Origin: Panicum virgatum
Lineage: Eukaryota; Streptophyta; Magnoliopsida; Poales; Poaceae
Direction of reading: 5' to 3'
Assembly (NCBI RefSeq): GCF_016808335.1
Contig: NC_053137.1
Span: 10,528,506-10,592,505, forward strand
Length of the DNA stretch: 64,000 nt
In this document: in pieces, positions 21,240-32,276 of the stretch
Layout: every line of letters begins with the position of its first letter
Position numbering within the stretch: position 1 is the first letter of the stretch
Position numbers and translations under genes: made by a program
The notes under the pieces: model-generated
Database searches by the model: none
Told to the model about the DNA's origin: nothing
What the model saw: only the letters and a program-made list of their open reading frames with translations

Positions 21240-21270
21240 GTGTGTGTGGGCGCGCGCGCCCGCCCGCCCA
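21240..21270. repeat. GT/GC/CCCG simple repeat
   Basis: GTGTGTGTGGGCGCGCGCGCCCGCCCGCC-type low-complexity run. U5 carries additional CCCG units at 60001-60027. Confidence 0.6.
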
Positions 21271-21649
21271 GGTAAGGCCGTGCTACCGGTTGACCAACTG
21301 ATAGTACACTTTATAAAGAGCCGGCGCTAATGGCCCCTTCCCGGCCCGTAGTCTTCTGTTTATTTCAGCAAATGGACGTGCTGTTGAGGCTAGTGTAGTA
21401 TTATATCATTACATCTATGCCAAGCTCCTTTCAATTATTAGTAGTTGACTCTTTATTATTTATTTGCAAGAAGATACTAATTGTAATGATGCATACGAGC
21501 AGGCATGCCTAGCTATAAAATGACCTGTGCACGGCACATGATCTGTGAGATGGAGCACATGAGAGAGACCTTGTCCTCTCGGAGGATGCATGCAAGCTAA
21601 GAAATGATCGAGCAAAAGTTGCAGCAATAAAAAACTTCTCTAGAGATAT

Positions 21650-21936
21650 TCAGTAATGAGCGGTATCAGGAAACCACAATCTGTAAATACCAAGGGTTTT
21701 AGTTCCTCCATAGTACTGTTCAGCCTGCGCGAGGCACATTAGCTCCTGGATGTACCAGCCCATCACACATGCATGACTTTGAGATGCATGGTGGGGGGTA
21801 ATGTTCGGTCCATGATTAGCATGTAGAGGTTGGTAATGCTCAGGTGGACAATGCCAGGTTGGAGGTTCAGAGACGCCGCCCCGGTCTGCAGATCGGCCAA
21901 GCTTGGGCATTACACTTGATGGCAAGACGTGGGGTG

Positions 21937-21940
<4 letters not shown>
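21650..21940 (-). other. Open frame of 96 codons, unassigned
   Basis: Kept open in all five units (for example 36204-36494 and, extended into the microsatellite, 60397-60834). It includes CVMGWYIQELMCLAQAEQYY. I do not recognise it. Openness in near-identical copies is not independent evidence of coding. Confidence 0.15.
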
Positions 21941-21992
<52 letters not shown>

Positions 21993-22018
21993 GTGTGTGT
22001 GTGTGTGTGTATATATAT
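21939..22018. repeat. (AT)n(GT)n(AT)n microsatellite, U1 allele
   Basis: Compound dinucleotide run between GGGGTGTC and GATATTTGC, about 80 bp. Equivalent runs differ in every unit: U2 29219-29291, U3 36493-36540, U4 43731-43770, U5 60695-60786. Confidence 0.95.
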
Positions 22019-22251
22019 GATATTTGCTTTCTTATTTTTTTTTTCAATCTAATAATGAAATCACTCAATTTAACTTCAAAAATGGAACCATTAGTCAGAA
22101 ACTCAGAATTTACACTAGGAAAGTAGCATCAAATATTTAATTCCCGTGTTGCAGAGCAAATTCAGATCGGTCAATTATGACAAACAAAGGTGCCTTTTTT
22201 ATATGAGAGCATCACTTTTTGTCTGCAGTAAATTCTTGAGATTTCAAAATG

Positions 22252-23009
22252 CACTACCCGACTCGCCTACTTTGCCGAGTGCCAGAGACACTCGGCAAAG
22301 GCAGAAAAATACTCGGCAAAGAAGTCGCCGAGTGTAGCCCTCGGCGAAGCGCACACGGCCTTTCTTCTACCGGCGAAGCCGGCTTTGCCAAGTGTCTTTT
22401 CTCGGGCACTCGGCAAACTTTTGCCGTGTGCCACGCCGCACTCGGCAAAAAAAATTGAAAGGGGACGGCCGAACGGGCGAACGGGACGGGGGAGGGGAAC
22501 TTTGCCGAGTGCCAGACGCGTGGCACTCGGCACAGATCCAAAGTTCGTCGAGTGCCAGATCTGCAGCACTCGGCGAAGTTTCAAACTTCGCCGAGTGTCT
22601 AGGTAATTACACTCGGCAAATCAGTTTTCCAGTAAATAGAAAAATGGTTGCTTTGCCGAGTGTCAGGGTAAAAACACTCGGCAAAGCTTGCTGTTTTTTT
22701 CTTCTGTTTTTTATGTAATAACCACATTCATCATCACAAATAAAGCATACATACATTCCATACAAGCGATATAGTATATATAAGGCACATCCATCACAAA
22801 TATCACATAATAACACAAATATCTCACGCTACATCGCACGAATATAACAAATAGCACAAGTCCAACATTGATGCCATAAGTGTAACGTTCAACAAGCACA
22901 AGTCCAACTAATTAAACAAGTCTAGTCCAACAACAATAAGTCTGTAGAACAAATACCATAAGCAACTCTAAATCAGCTAGGTGGCCACTGCGACGCTGCC
23001 GGTGCCGGT
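22252..23009. mobile_element. Truncated CACTA transposon end with TTTGCCGAGTG repeats (U1)
   Basis: Begins CACTACCCGACTCGCC, followed by a dense set of subterminal repeats: TTTGCCGAGTG and its complement CACTCGGCAAA occur many times within 22275-22690, often as hairpins. One example is TTTGCCGAGTGTC...ACACTCGGCAAA at 22653-22687. This is the hallmark of a grass CACTA family. Beyond 22700 is non-coding internal sequence. The element is cut off at GGTGCCGGTG, the edge of the tandem unit, so no transposase or second end remains. Confidence 0.8.
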
Positions 23010-23785
23010 GAATTTTCTTGTGCGTGTACATGATGCATATGTGCTAATATGTGTAGTAGAGAGGCTACCTGCCATGGTGCCACCTAGTCCCTATTTCCTA
23101 TTTTATTCGGTTCATTTGGTACATCCGTGTCTCTTCATCAGTGCTTCCGATCCATTTCTTAATCCAAACCAAACAAGCAAATTTCGTTAGCATCTTGTTT
23201 CCACCTGAGTTCTGCTTTAACTGTATAGTATAATTCCAACTGCCAACCCTAGAATGTGACTAGGATAAAACATCCACCTTTTTTTTTGTGTGTATAAGCT
23301 GGTGCTTTTGAGAAGATATTTGAAATGTTTTTTTTCCTGTATGTCATGCACGGTTCATTTTTGAAAGGTACATGAGCACATATTTCAGCACTTGATTGGG
23401 CATTTTTTCCATTAGAAAATAATTTTCACCTTGGTTTCATATGTCAATTCTGTGTACAGCAGAACACTCTAAATATCATGTTCTGAAATAGATATGGGTT
23501 AGGCAGTGTAGAAGAAAAAGATTAGATTTCAGCAAGTCTGGATACAAAACTGCATTTTTCCTGCATCTGTATGTCTTACCTGATGAATACTAGGAGCTAT
23601 TCAGCCGCATCGAGTTTCTTGTTCGTGATTGTATAACAACCAAACAAGTGGTTCCAGATCTAACACATATACTAAATTCTTTGTAGTGTATCTATGTCTC
23701 AAGCAAGCTATCTGCCATTTTTCATTTCTCTTTCAGTTCGTATTTCTAACTTGCTGATCATTTCTTTATCGCAGAGTCTGACATC

Positions 23786-25003
23786 ATGCAAAGTCCTAGC
23801 AAAATTTCCAGCGCCTCTGCCTCTCCTACAACCCCTGCTGTGTGCAGGCTTCAAGGATGGGCGGATCTCCCAGAAGGTCTGCTTCAATCCATCATTCCTC
23901 TGTTGGGCTCCTTCCTCGAGGTCCTCGCTTTTGCGGGCACCTGTCGCTCTTGGCGCTCCGCCTTCTCCTCATACCCATCCAAATCCACATTCTGCACCTT
24001 GTTCCCACCTCTCCTTGTCCGACCTCATATCAGAGTCCATGCTCGTCGTCTCCCTTCCAGAAGTGATGACGGTCACAAGCTCCGCACATGCCAGGTCCTT
24101 GATCTAGCCAACCTGGGAACTGCCCTGCGCTGCCAGATTCCTGAAGACACATTTGAGATGTTACGCTTTGCAGGCTCTTCTTATGGTCAGCTGATTTGTG
24201 GTGGCGGCAGAAATTGTGTTGTGGTTGATGTATTCACAGGTGCCAGAGTTTTACCACCACAGCTCCCATTCAGATTCAGTGGGGACACTTATTTCTACTC
24301 TGGCATGCTGACAGCTCCCCTCGCCTCACATGATGCACACCTCCTAGTTTGCGCCGCACCCAAACAAGGCAGCACCCAACACTCCCTGCTTGATTGGCCA
24401 CTTGGAAGTGATTCTTGGTCAGAACTAAGGCTCAATGATTCACGGATTGAGCAGATTGTGGAGTTCAAAGGTCAGTTCATTGCGCTGGACTATGAGTACA
24501 GGCTCCACACTCTATCCTTGGCCCCCCAGCTTGGTCTGCAGGAGATATCAACTGTGTGGTGGGATGACATGGATGCATGCCCGTATCTAAGGCCATGGCT
24601 TGTGGTGTGTGGTGACATGCTCCTCATTGTTGACCACTACATATCCCTTTTATTTGATGGGGCACCTGTCAACTACGAAGCTTATCGCCTCGACATGTCA
24701 ACTGTACCTGCAGTTTGGGTGAAGGTAGAGAAGCTGGAGAATTACGTGCTCTTTATTGGAAGCGATGTGAGGAGCCCTGCGTTTTCTTGCATCAGCCCGG
24801 GACGATGGGGTAGGAGGAACAACTACTTGTACTACGCATATTATGATGTACCCTGGATCTTGCATGGGCTTGGTGATGAGGCAGATGCTGTGTGGGATCC
24901 AGACAATGACCCTGACATTGAGTTCAAGAGGAACTGGTACACCCAATTGCAGCCCTTTTGGGTGTACCCAAGCATGTTCTACGCTGATGCTGATGGCGAG
25001 TGA
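23786..25003 (+). CDS. F-box/DUF295 protein, copy 2 (405 aa)
   Basis: Intact and full length with F-box and DUF295. It differs from copies 3 and 4 only by Tyr347 in place of Cys (NNYLYYAYY). Upstream, only 776 bp of the original sequence remains (23010-23785). The splice acceptor before the ATG is kept, but the candidate promoter and first exon in flank L are absent. The nearest upstream sequence is the CACTA fragment at 22252-23009. Expression would need a cryptic promoter there or read-through and splicing from U1's upstream exon. The CDS itself shows no decay. Confidence 0.88.
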   Translation: MQSPSKISSASASPTTPAVCRLQGWADLPEGLLQSIIPLLGSFLEVLAFAGTCRSWRSAFSSYPSKSTFCTLFPPLLVRPHIRVHARRLPSRSDDGHKLRTCQVLDLANLGTALRCQIPEDTFEMLRFAGSSYGQLICGGGRNCVVVDVFTGARVLPPQLPFRFSGDTYFYSGMLTAPLASHDAHLLVCAAPKQGSTQHSLLDWPLGSDSWSELRLNDSRIEQIVEFKGQFIALDYEYRLHTLSLAPQLGLQEISTVWWDDMDACPYLRPWLVVCGDMLLIVDHYISLLFDGAPVNYEAYRLDMSTVPAVWVKVEKLENYVLFIGSDVRSPAFSCISPGRWGRRNNYLYYAYYDVPWILHGLGDEADAVWDPDNDPDIEFKRNWYTQLQPFWVYPSMFYADADGE

Positions 25004-27711
25004 CGGATGCGTCTTCCATCTGCTTGTGCTGAAATCTCGCCTTCATTCTCCATAGAGATTAGTAATCAGAGACTTGCATTAAACTGGGGATATGTAAGCA
25101 GACTTTTCAGTTTCGCTGTTTGGTTGTTTTTGTGTCTGCACTTGCACTACTAAATCGTTTGATCTAGTTGTGTAACTGTTGGCTATGTGCTGCAAACCTT
25201 GAAAGCCCAGAAGTCTGGAACTAATTACTGTTATTTGAAGAGTAGAAAACGTTTGCAATGCTTCATCTACCCCTGTAAAATGTGGAGATGCAATGTGCTT
25301 ATATGGAGGCATCTTGCTGTTGCCGTTAGCTTTGTTTACTAACTACTATGCTGCGCAATCTGTATGTTTTAAGCAAAAAAGGAAAAAAAAACCTCCAAAG
25401 TTTTGTGTAGTGGGATATCCAACAGAAGTGTCTTCAGTCACTTGGCAGGCTGACTACAACTGGTCAAGTCGGTCATGTGTCCCATGACAACATATTACCT
25501 GATGTCGGACAGGTTACAAGAGTGGGCAATCAACAAAATTGTTGCACTTCAGGGGAAGTTTATCTAGGCCAGATTGATGCTGATGTAAGAGGTAAATGTG
25601 TGTGTTGCTTGGCTGGCTGTAGCTCGCAATTCTAAGTTCTAACAGAAGAAATTCTTCTGACTATGACACACATACAAGCTTTTTGCAAAGTCAAAAGCCT
25701 CGAGTCAATCTAAATTGAATTAGTATCATGGAATGGACATCGGATTCAGCTACCTGACCAACCATCTTCCCAAAGTTACAATCTTCCACCGGAAACAAAT
25801 TGACAAAAAACAGAACAAAATCAGGTTGAGTTGTACAAATCAATATACACATCATATCAATGTTGATGCACCAGCAAACCACGTTGAAGTGCTTGTAGTG
25901 TCTATTTTCCGGGTCAAACACTGCAAACCAAAGATTACTCAACCACTCACCCCTCTCATTCCCTGAAGCTAGCCAAACCAAAACAAGAGGCAATTAATAC
26001 AACGTATAAAAGTTTCGTGCACAAGTACAGTATTTCAAACTCTAATAACCATTTATAACACCACAACTACAAAGACAACAGCAAGACATGTTATCAATTA
26101 ACCAAAAACAAAATTCAGGCTTTCTCCTATCTTGATTGTAAGGAACAGTCAATTCTTACATTGCCATGAAGAACAACACAATGGTCTTCTTCAGTTTCGC
26201 GACCTTACATTGGTTCTGAATAATTTACTTTAAGAGGCAAGAGAATGTTTAATCCTGACTGCAATAGGCATGCAACAGTCAGGACATCATCATCTGAATT
26301 TTAATTTAAATATATTTGAACAATTACATTTATAAGGAATTAAGGTTGTGAAGAGTAATGGATAAACAAATTCAGCGACAAGATAAAGCTGAAACTGTAA
26401 GGGCATCAATGTCCTACAAAAAGTACGGTCCAGACATTTTATACTGTTGCGTCCAAAGTTTCAGAATTATTAAGGCAATTACAGAGTCTGTCAACACATC
26501 TGAGCATCTGAAATTCTCTCTTGCCGAAGTAACATAGACATTTCCAGATGCCAGAAGCATATAGCAGGCAATCTCCTGGAGCAAAACCAGATCATTTTTT
26601 TTCAATACTTGGGTATGCCTTCGTCAGATCAGCAACACTGCCAGCAAACAAAATAAAAGAAAATCAACAAAGGAATAGGCATAAATACAATTCAGTATAT
26701 GCAAAAAATAATTAATAGGATTCATCCTACATATCTTTGTGCATGTGACATTTCTTGCAGGCAAGAAATTTAAAAACTAAGATGCTCATGATATCAGCAC
26801 TTTACAGAGAAAACATTTTTTTGGCTTACCATTGTATGCAGATAATTTTTTTCACAAAAACAACCTAAACAATACAAATCAATGCCTCAACATTGTATCT
26901 TAAATTTTCTCTGATCTCACCAGTTCATTCAATTTTACATTCAAAGAAATGTGCACACACTGAGCATTGAGTTATGGAAAAAAAAGTATAGAGACAAAAA
27001 GGTACACTCATCATGAATACTTATAAGATCTGTAGCATTCCCTGTGCAGGCCAGTTTTCAAACTTCTGGCCACAGAAAATGCAAAATACTAATCACTGTT
27101 GAAATTCAGTTGGAAGGTTAAGAAAGAACGCAAGTGCAGGCGGCCACTTGAATTCCAGTGTTCCACTTCAATGAAGGAATACTAACAATCTCGATCAAGC
27201 CGAAGAAGGGCAACCAAAACTCAATTCTTAAGTTCTTAACATTTCACATTACTACAGGAATATTGATGGCACCGTGCATGGTACAAACAATATAAATAAA
27301 ATACGTCCCTACACTTTTTTCAAGCAATTATCACACTTACTGTTACTGGTATCAATTTGCAATAGCAGCAGCATCAGAGTCCCAGACAGAGCTATGCATG
27401 GGAGTCCAGCCAGAACCACTGAACAACTCAAATCGGTACTGGACAATCCATTTCCAATTTAATTTTCAGCCAGCAGAGCATGTCTGGATCTACCGTATCA
27501 ATCCATTTTTCAACTCAATTTGCAGCAAATATACATGTACGAAGACACATCCAGATGGACCATATCAATCCATTTTTCAATTTACTTTCCAGTAAACATA
27601 CATGAGCACGTACATATCGGCCATGTCAATCAATTTTGCATTCCGTTTTCCAGGAAACGAATGAGAGGGATCGGGCCGCTCATACATTTGTTTCCTGATC
27701 TCTCTTGTTTG

Positions 27712-28252
27712 TGTCGGCCCAAAAACCAGGAGAGTCGGCCCAACGGAGCGCACACCCGGAAAAAGTCTGGCTACACCCCAAAAGGTAGCTCAAGAGGTGA
27801 GTGACTCCCTCCACTTTTAAGTTGGTTCAACTCTCCCCCCACAACCAATGTGGGACTAATCCGAACAATCTCCTCCGTCATACATTGGTGCCCCCCTCAG
27901 CACTGACCGGGGTCCCACACCCACACAGTCCACCAGTGACCAGCCCGACACACGGGCCACACACCCACAGGTCCACCACTGACCGGCTCGACACACGAGC
28001 ACACACAGGCCTCACACCCACGAGTCCATTGGGCTTCGGGCCTGCACCACCAGAGTGTGCACGGGCACAGGAGATTGCGGACCCAGCTCTGATACCAATT
28101 GTCGGCCCAAAAATCAGGAGAGTCGGCCCAACGGAGCGCACACCCGGAGAAAGTCCTGCTACACCCAAAAAACTAGCTCAAGAGCTGAGTGACTCCCTCC
28201 ACTTTTAAGTTAGTTCAACTTTCCCCCAACTAATGTGGGACTAATCCCAATA
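27712..28252 (-). mobile_element. TRIM retroelement in U2
   Basis: Same as the U1 copy, including the mutated GTTTG left flank. It was carried by tandem duplication, not by independent insertion. Confidence 0.87.
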
Positions 28253-29217
28253 ATTTCTGCCTGTCGGCTGATCCGATCCATGCATTCTTCTATTTCACAT
28301 AAACCTGAACGAACCTTCCTGGACGATAGATGTTGTTGGCAATATGCAGCAACGTTCAGCACAGAGGAGCCCAAGTTATTTGCGAGTGATGATGACGACG
28401 ACATGACGATGCGGTGTTCAATTGTCACTTACCCAAGTTATTTGGCTATAGGCTGGTGACACAAATTAAACTGGGAGTGAGCTGGTTGATTATATTTCAC
28501 TACCCGTTGTCTAGTCCGGTGTGTGTGTGGGCGCGCGCGCCCGCCCGCCCAGGTAAGGCCGTGCTACCGGTTGACCAACTGATAGTACACTTTATAAAGA
28601 GCCGGCGCTAATGGCCCCTTCCCGGCCCGTAGTCTTCTGTTTATTTCAGCAAATGGACGTGCTGTTGAGGCTAGTGTAGTATTATATCATTACATCTATG
28701 CCAAGCTCCTTTCAATTATTAGTAGTTGACTCTTTATTATTTATTTGCAAGAAGATACTAATTGTAATGATGCATACGAGCAGGCATGCCTAGCTATAAA
28801 ATGACCTGTGCACGGCACATGATCTGTGAGATGGAGCACATGAGAGAGACCTTGTCCTCTCGGAGGATGCATGCAAGCTAAGAAATGATCGAGCAAAAGT
28901 TGCAGCAATAAAAAACTTCTCTAGAGATATTCAGTAATGAGCGGTATCAGGAAACCACAATCTGTAAATACCAAGGGTTTTAGTTCCTCCATAGTACTGT
29001 TCAGCCTGCGCGAGGCACATTAGCTCCTGGATGTACCAGCCCATCACACATGCATGACTTTGAGATGCATGGTGGGGGGTAATGTTCGGTCCATGATTAG
29101 CATGTAGAGGTTGGTAATGCTCAGGTGGACAATGCCAGGTTGGAGGTTCAGAGACGCCGCCCCGGTCTGCAGATCGGCCAAGCTTGGGCATTACACTTGA
29201 TGGCAAGACGTGGGGTG

Positions 29218-29218
<1 letters not shown>

Positions 29219-29291
<73 letters not shown>
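29219..29291. repeat. (AT)n(GT)n microsatellite, U2 allele
   Basis: About 73 bp; AT run shorter than in U1. Confidence 0.95.
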
Positions 29292-29524
29292 GATATTTGC
29301 TTTCTTATTTTTTTTTTCAATCTAATAATGAAATCACTCAATTTAACTTCAAAAATGGAACCATTAGTCAGAAACTCAGAATTTACACTAGGAAAGTAGC
29401 ATCAAATATTTAATTCCCGTGTTGCAGAGCAAATTCAGATCGGTCAATTATGACAAACAAAGGTGCCTTTTTTATATGAGAGCATCACTTTTTGTCTGCA
29501 GTAAATTCTTGAGATTTCAAAATG

Positions 29525-30282
29525 CACTACCCGACTCGCCTACTTTGCCGAGTGCCAGAGACACTCGGCAAAGGCAGAAAAATACTCGGCAAAGAAGTCG
29601 CCGAGTGTAGCCCTCGGCGAAGCGCACACGGCATTTCTTCTACCGGCGAAGCCGGCTTTGCCAAGTGTCTTTTCTCGGGCACTCGGCAAACTTTTGCCGT
29701 GTGCCACGCCGCACTCGGCAAAAAAAATTGAAAGGGGACGGCCGAACGGGCGAACGGGACGGGGGAGGGGAACTTTGCCGAGTGCCAGACGCGTGGCACT
29801 CGGCACAGATCCAAAGTTCGTCGAGTGCCAGATCTGCAGCACTCGGCGAAGTTTCAAACTTCGCCGAGTGTCTAGGTAATTACACTCGGCAAATCAGTTT
29901 TCCAGTAAATAGAAAAATGGTTGCTTTGCCGAGTGTCAGGGTAAAAACACTCGGCAAAGCTTGCTGTTTTTTTCTTCTGTTTTTTATGTAATAACCACAT
30001 TCATCATCACAAATAAAGCATACATACATTCCATACAAGCGATATAGTATATATAAGGCACATCCATCACAAATATCACATAATAACACAAATATCTCAC
30101 GCTACATCGCACGAATATAACAAATAGCACAAGTCCAACATTGATGCCATAAGTGTAACGTTCAACAAGCACAAGTCCAACTAATTAAACAAGTCTAGTC
30201 CAACAACAATAAGTCTGTAGAACAAATACCATAAGCAACTCTAAATCAGCTAGGTGGCCACTGCGACGCTGCCGGTGCCGGT
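29525..30282. mobile_element. Truncated CACTA end (U2)
   Basis: Same as in U1 apart from single changes (GGCATTTCTTC for GGCCTTTCTTC near 29632). It lies directly upstream of the U3 gene segment. Confidence 0.8.
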
Positions 30283-31058
30283 GAATTTTCTTGTGCGTGT
30301 ACATGATGCATATGTGCTAATATGTGTAGTAGAGAGGCTACCTGCCATGGTGCCACCTAGTCCCTATTTCCTATTTTATTCGGTTCATTTGGTACATCCG
30401 TGTCTCTTCATCAGTGCTTCCGATCCATTTCTTAATCCAAACCAAACAAGCAAATTTCGTTAGCATCTTGTTTCCACCTGAGTTCTGCTTTAACTGTATA
30501 GTATAATTCCAACTGCCAACCCTAGAATGTGACTAGGATAAAACATCCACCTTTTTTTTTGTGTGTATAAGCTGGTGCTTTTGAGAAGATATTTGAAATG
30601 TTTTTTTTCCTGTATGTCATGCACGGTTCATTTTTGAAAGGTACATGAGCACATATTTCAGCACTTGATTGGGCATTTTTTCCATTAGAAAATAATTTTC
30701 ACCTTGGTTTCATATGTCAATTCTGTGTACAGCAGAACACTCTAAATATCATGTTCTGAAATAGATATGGGTTAGGCAGTGTAGAAGAAAAAGATTAGAT
30801 TTCAGCCAGTCTGGATACAAAACTGCATTTTTCCTGCATCTGTATGTCTTACCTGATGAATACTAGGAGCTATTCAGCCGCATCGAGTTTCTTGTTCGTG
30901 ATTGTATAACAACCAAACAAGTGGTTCCAGATCTAACACATATACTAAATTCTTTGTAGTGTATCTATGTCTCAAGCAAGCTATCTGCCATTTTTCATTT
31001 CTCTTTCAGTTCGTATTTCTAACTTGCTGATCATTTCTTTATCGCAGAGTCTGACATC

Positions 31059-32276
31059 ATGCAAAGTCCTAGCAAAATTTCCAGCGCCTCTGCCTCTCCT
31101 ACAACCCCTGCTGTGTGCAGGCTTCAAGGATGGGCGGATCTCCCAGAAGGTCTGCTTCAATCCATCATTCCTCTGTTGGGCTCCTTCCTCGAGGTCCTCG
31201 CTTTTGCGGGCACCTGTCGCTCTTGGCGCTCCGCCTTCTCCTCATACCCATCCAAATCCACATTCTGCACCTTGTTCCCACCTCTCCTTGTCCGACCTCA
31301 TATCAGAGTCCATGCTCGTCGTCTCCCTTCCAGAAGTGATGACGGTCACAAGCTCCGCACATGCCAGGTCCTTGATCTAGCCAACCTGGGAACTGCCCTG
31401 CGCTGCCAGATTCCTGAAGACACATTTGAGATGTTACGCTTTGCAGGCTCTTCTTATGGTCAGCTGATTTGTGGTGGCGGCAGAAATTGTGTTGTGGTTG
31501 ATGTATTCACAGGTGCCAGAGTTTTACCACCACAGCTCCCATTCAGATTCAGTGGGGACACTTATTTCTACTCTGGCATGCTGACAGCTCCCCTCGCCTC
31601 ACATGATGCACACCTCCTAGTTTGCGCCGCACCCAAACAAGGCAGCACCCAACACTCCCTGCTTGATTGGCCACTTGGAAGTGATTCTTGGTCAGAACTA
31701 AGGCTCAATGATTCACGGATTGAGCAGATTGTGGAGTTCAAAGGTCAGTTCATTGCGCTGGACTATGAGTACAGGCTCCACACTCTATCCTTGGCCCCCC
31801 AGCTTGGTCTGCAGGAGATATCAACTGTGTGGTGGGATGACATGGATGCATGCCCGTATCTAAGGCCATGGCTTGTGGTGTGTGGTGACATGCTCCTCAT
31901 TGTTGACCACTACATATCCCTTTTATTTGATGGGGCACCTGTCAACTACGAAGCTTATCGCCTCGACATGTCAACTGTACCTGCAGTTTGGGTGAAGGTA
32001 GAGAAGCTGGAGAATTACGTGCTCTTTATTGGAAGCGATGTGAGGAGCCCTGCGTTTTCTTGCATCAGCCCGGGACGATGGGGTAGGAGGAACAACTGCT
32101 TGTACTACGCATATTATGATGTACCCTGGATCTTGCATGGGCTTGGTGATGAGGCAGATGCTGTGTGGGATCCAGACAATGACCCTGACATTGAGTTCAA
32201 GAGGAACTGGTACACCCAATTGCAGCCCTTTTGGGTGTACCCAAGCATGTTCTACGCTGATGCTGATGGCGAGTGA
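31059..32276 (+). CDS. F-box/DUF295 protein, copy 3 (405 aa)
   Basis: Predicted protein identical to copy 4 (Ala309, Cys347, Phe73, Met278) and apparently the commonest form in the window. Intact reading frame. The upstream region is again CACTA-derived beyond the 776 bp belonging to the unit. Confidence 0.88.
   Translation: MQSPSKISSASASPTTPAVCRLQGWADLPEGLLQSIIPLLGSFLEVLAFAGTCRSWRSAFSSYPSKSTFCTLFPPLLVRPHIRVHARRLPSRSDDGHKLRTCQVLDLANLGTALRCQIPEDTFEMLRFAGSSYGQLICGGGRNCVVVDVFTGARVLPPQLPFRFSGDTYFYSGMLTAPLASHDAHLLVCAAPKQGSTQHSLLDWPLGSDSWSELRLNDSRIEQIVEFKGQFIALDYEYRLHTLSLAPQLGLQEISTVWWDDMDACPYLRPWLVVCGDMLLIVDHYISLLFDGAPVNYEAYRLDMSTVPAVWVKVEKLENYVLFIGSDVRSPAFSCISPGRWGRRNNCLYYAYYDVPWILHGLGDEADAVWDPDNDPDIEFKRNWYTQLQPFWVYPSMFYADADGE

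Larger units (their letters stand above)
15731..23009 (+). repeat. Tandem unit U1 (7279 bp)
   Basis: First of four head-to-tail units. Order: 774 bp of F-box upstream sequence (probable intron and splice acceptor), F-box CDS, unidentified DNA, TRIM, microsatellite, truncated CACTA end. The left edge continues from flank L with ...CAGAATTTTC. The right edge joins U2 as ...GGTGAATTTTC. GAATT is common to both parental sequences. Confidence 0.93.
23010..30282 (+). repeat. Tandem unit U2 (7273 bp)
   Basis: Same gene order as U1. Its left neighbour is U1's CACTA fragment instead of flank L. On the left half it matches U1 at diagnostic sites (CAGCAAGTCTGG near 23529; CCACTTCAATG near 27163). Confidence 0.95.

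Noticed and set aside
22252..22700. CRISPR-like array of short repeats
   Set aside because: TTTGCCGAGTG boxes occur in both orientations with irregular spacing and hairpins in a plant genome. They are CACTA subterminal repeats.
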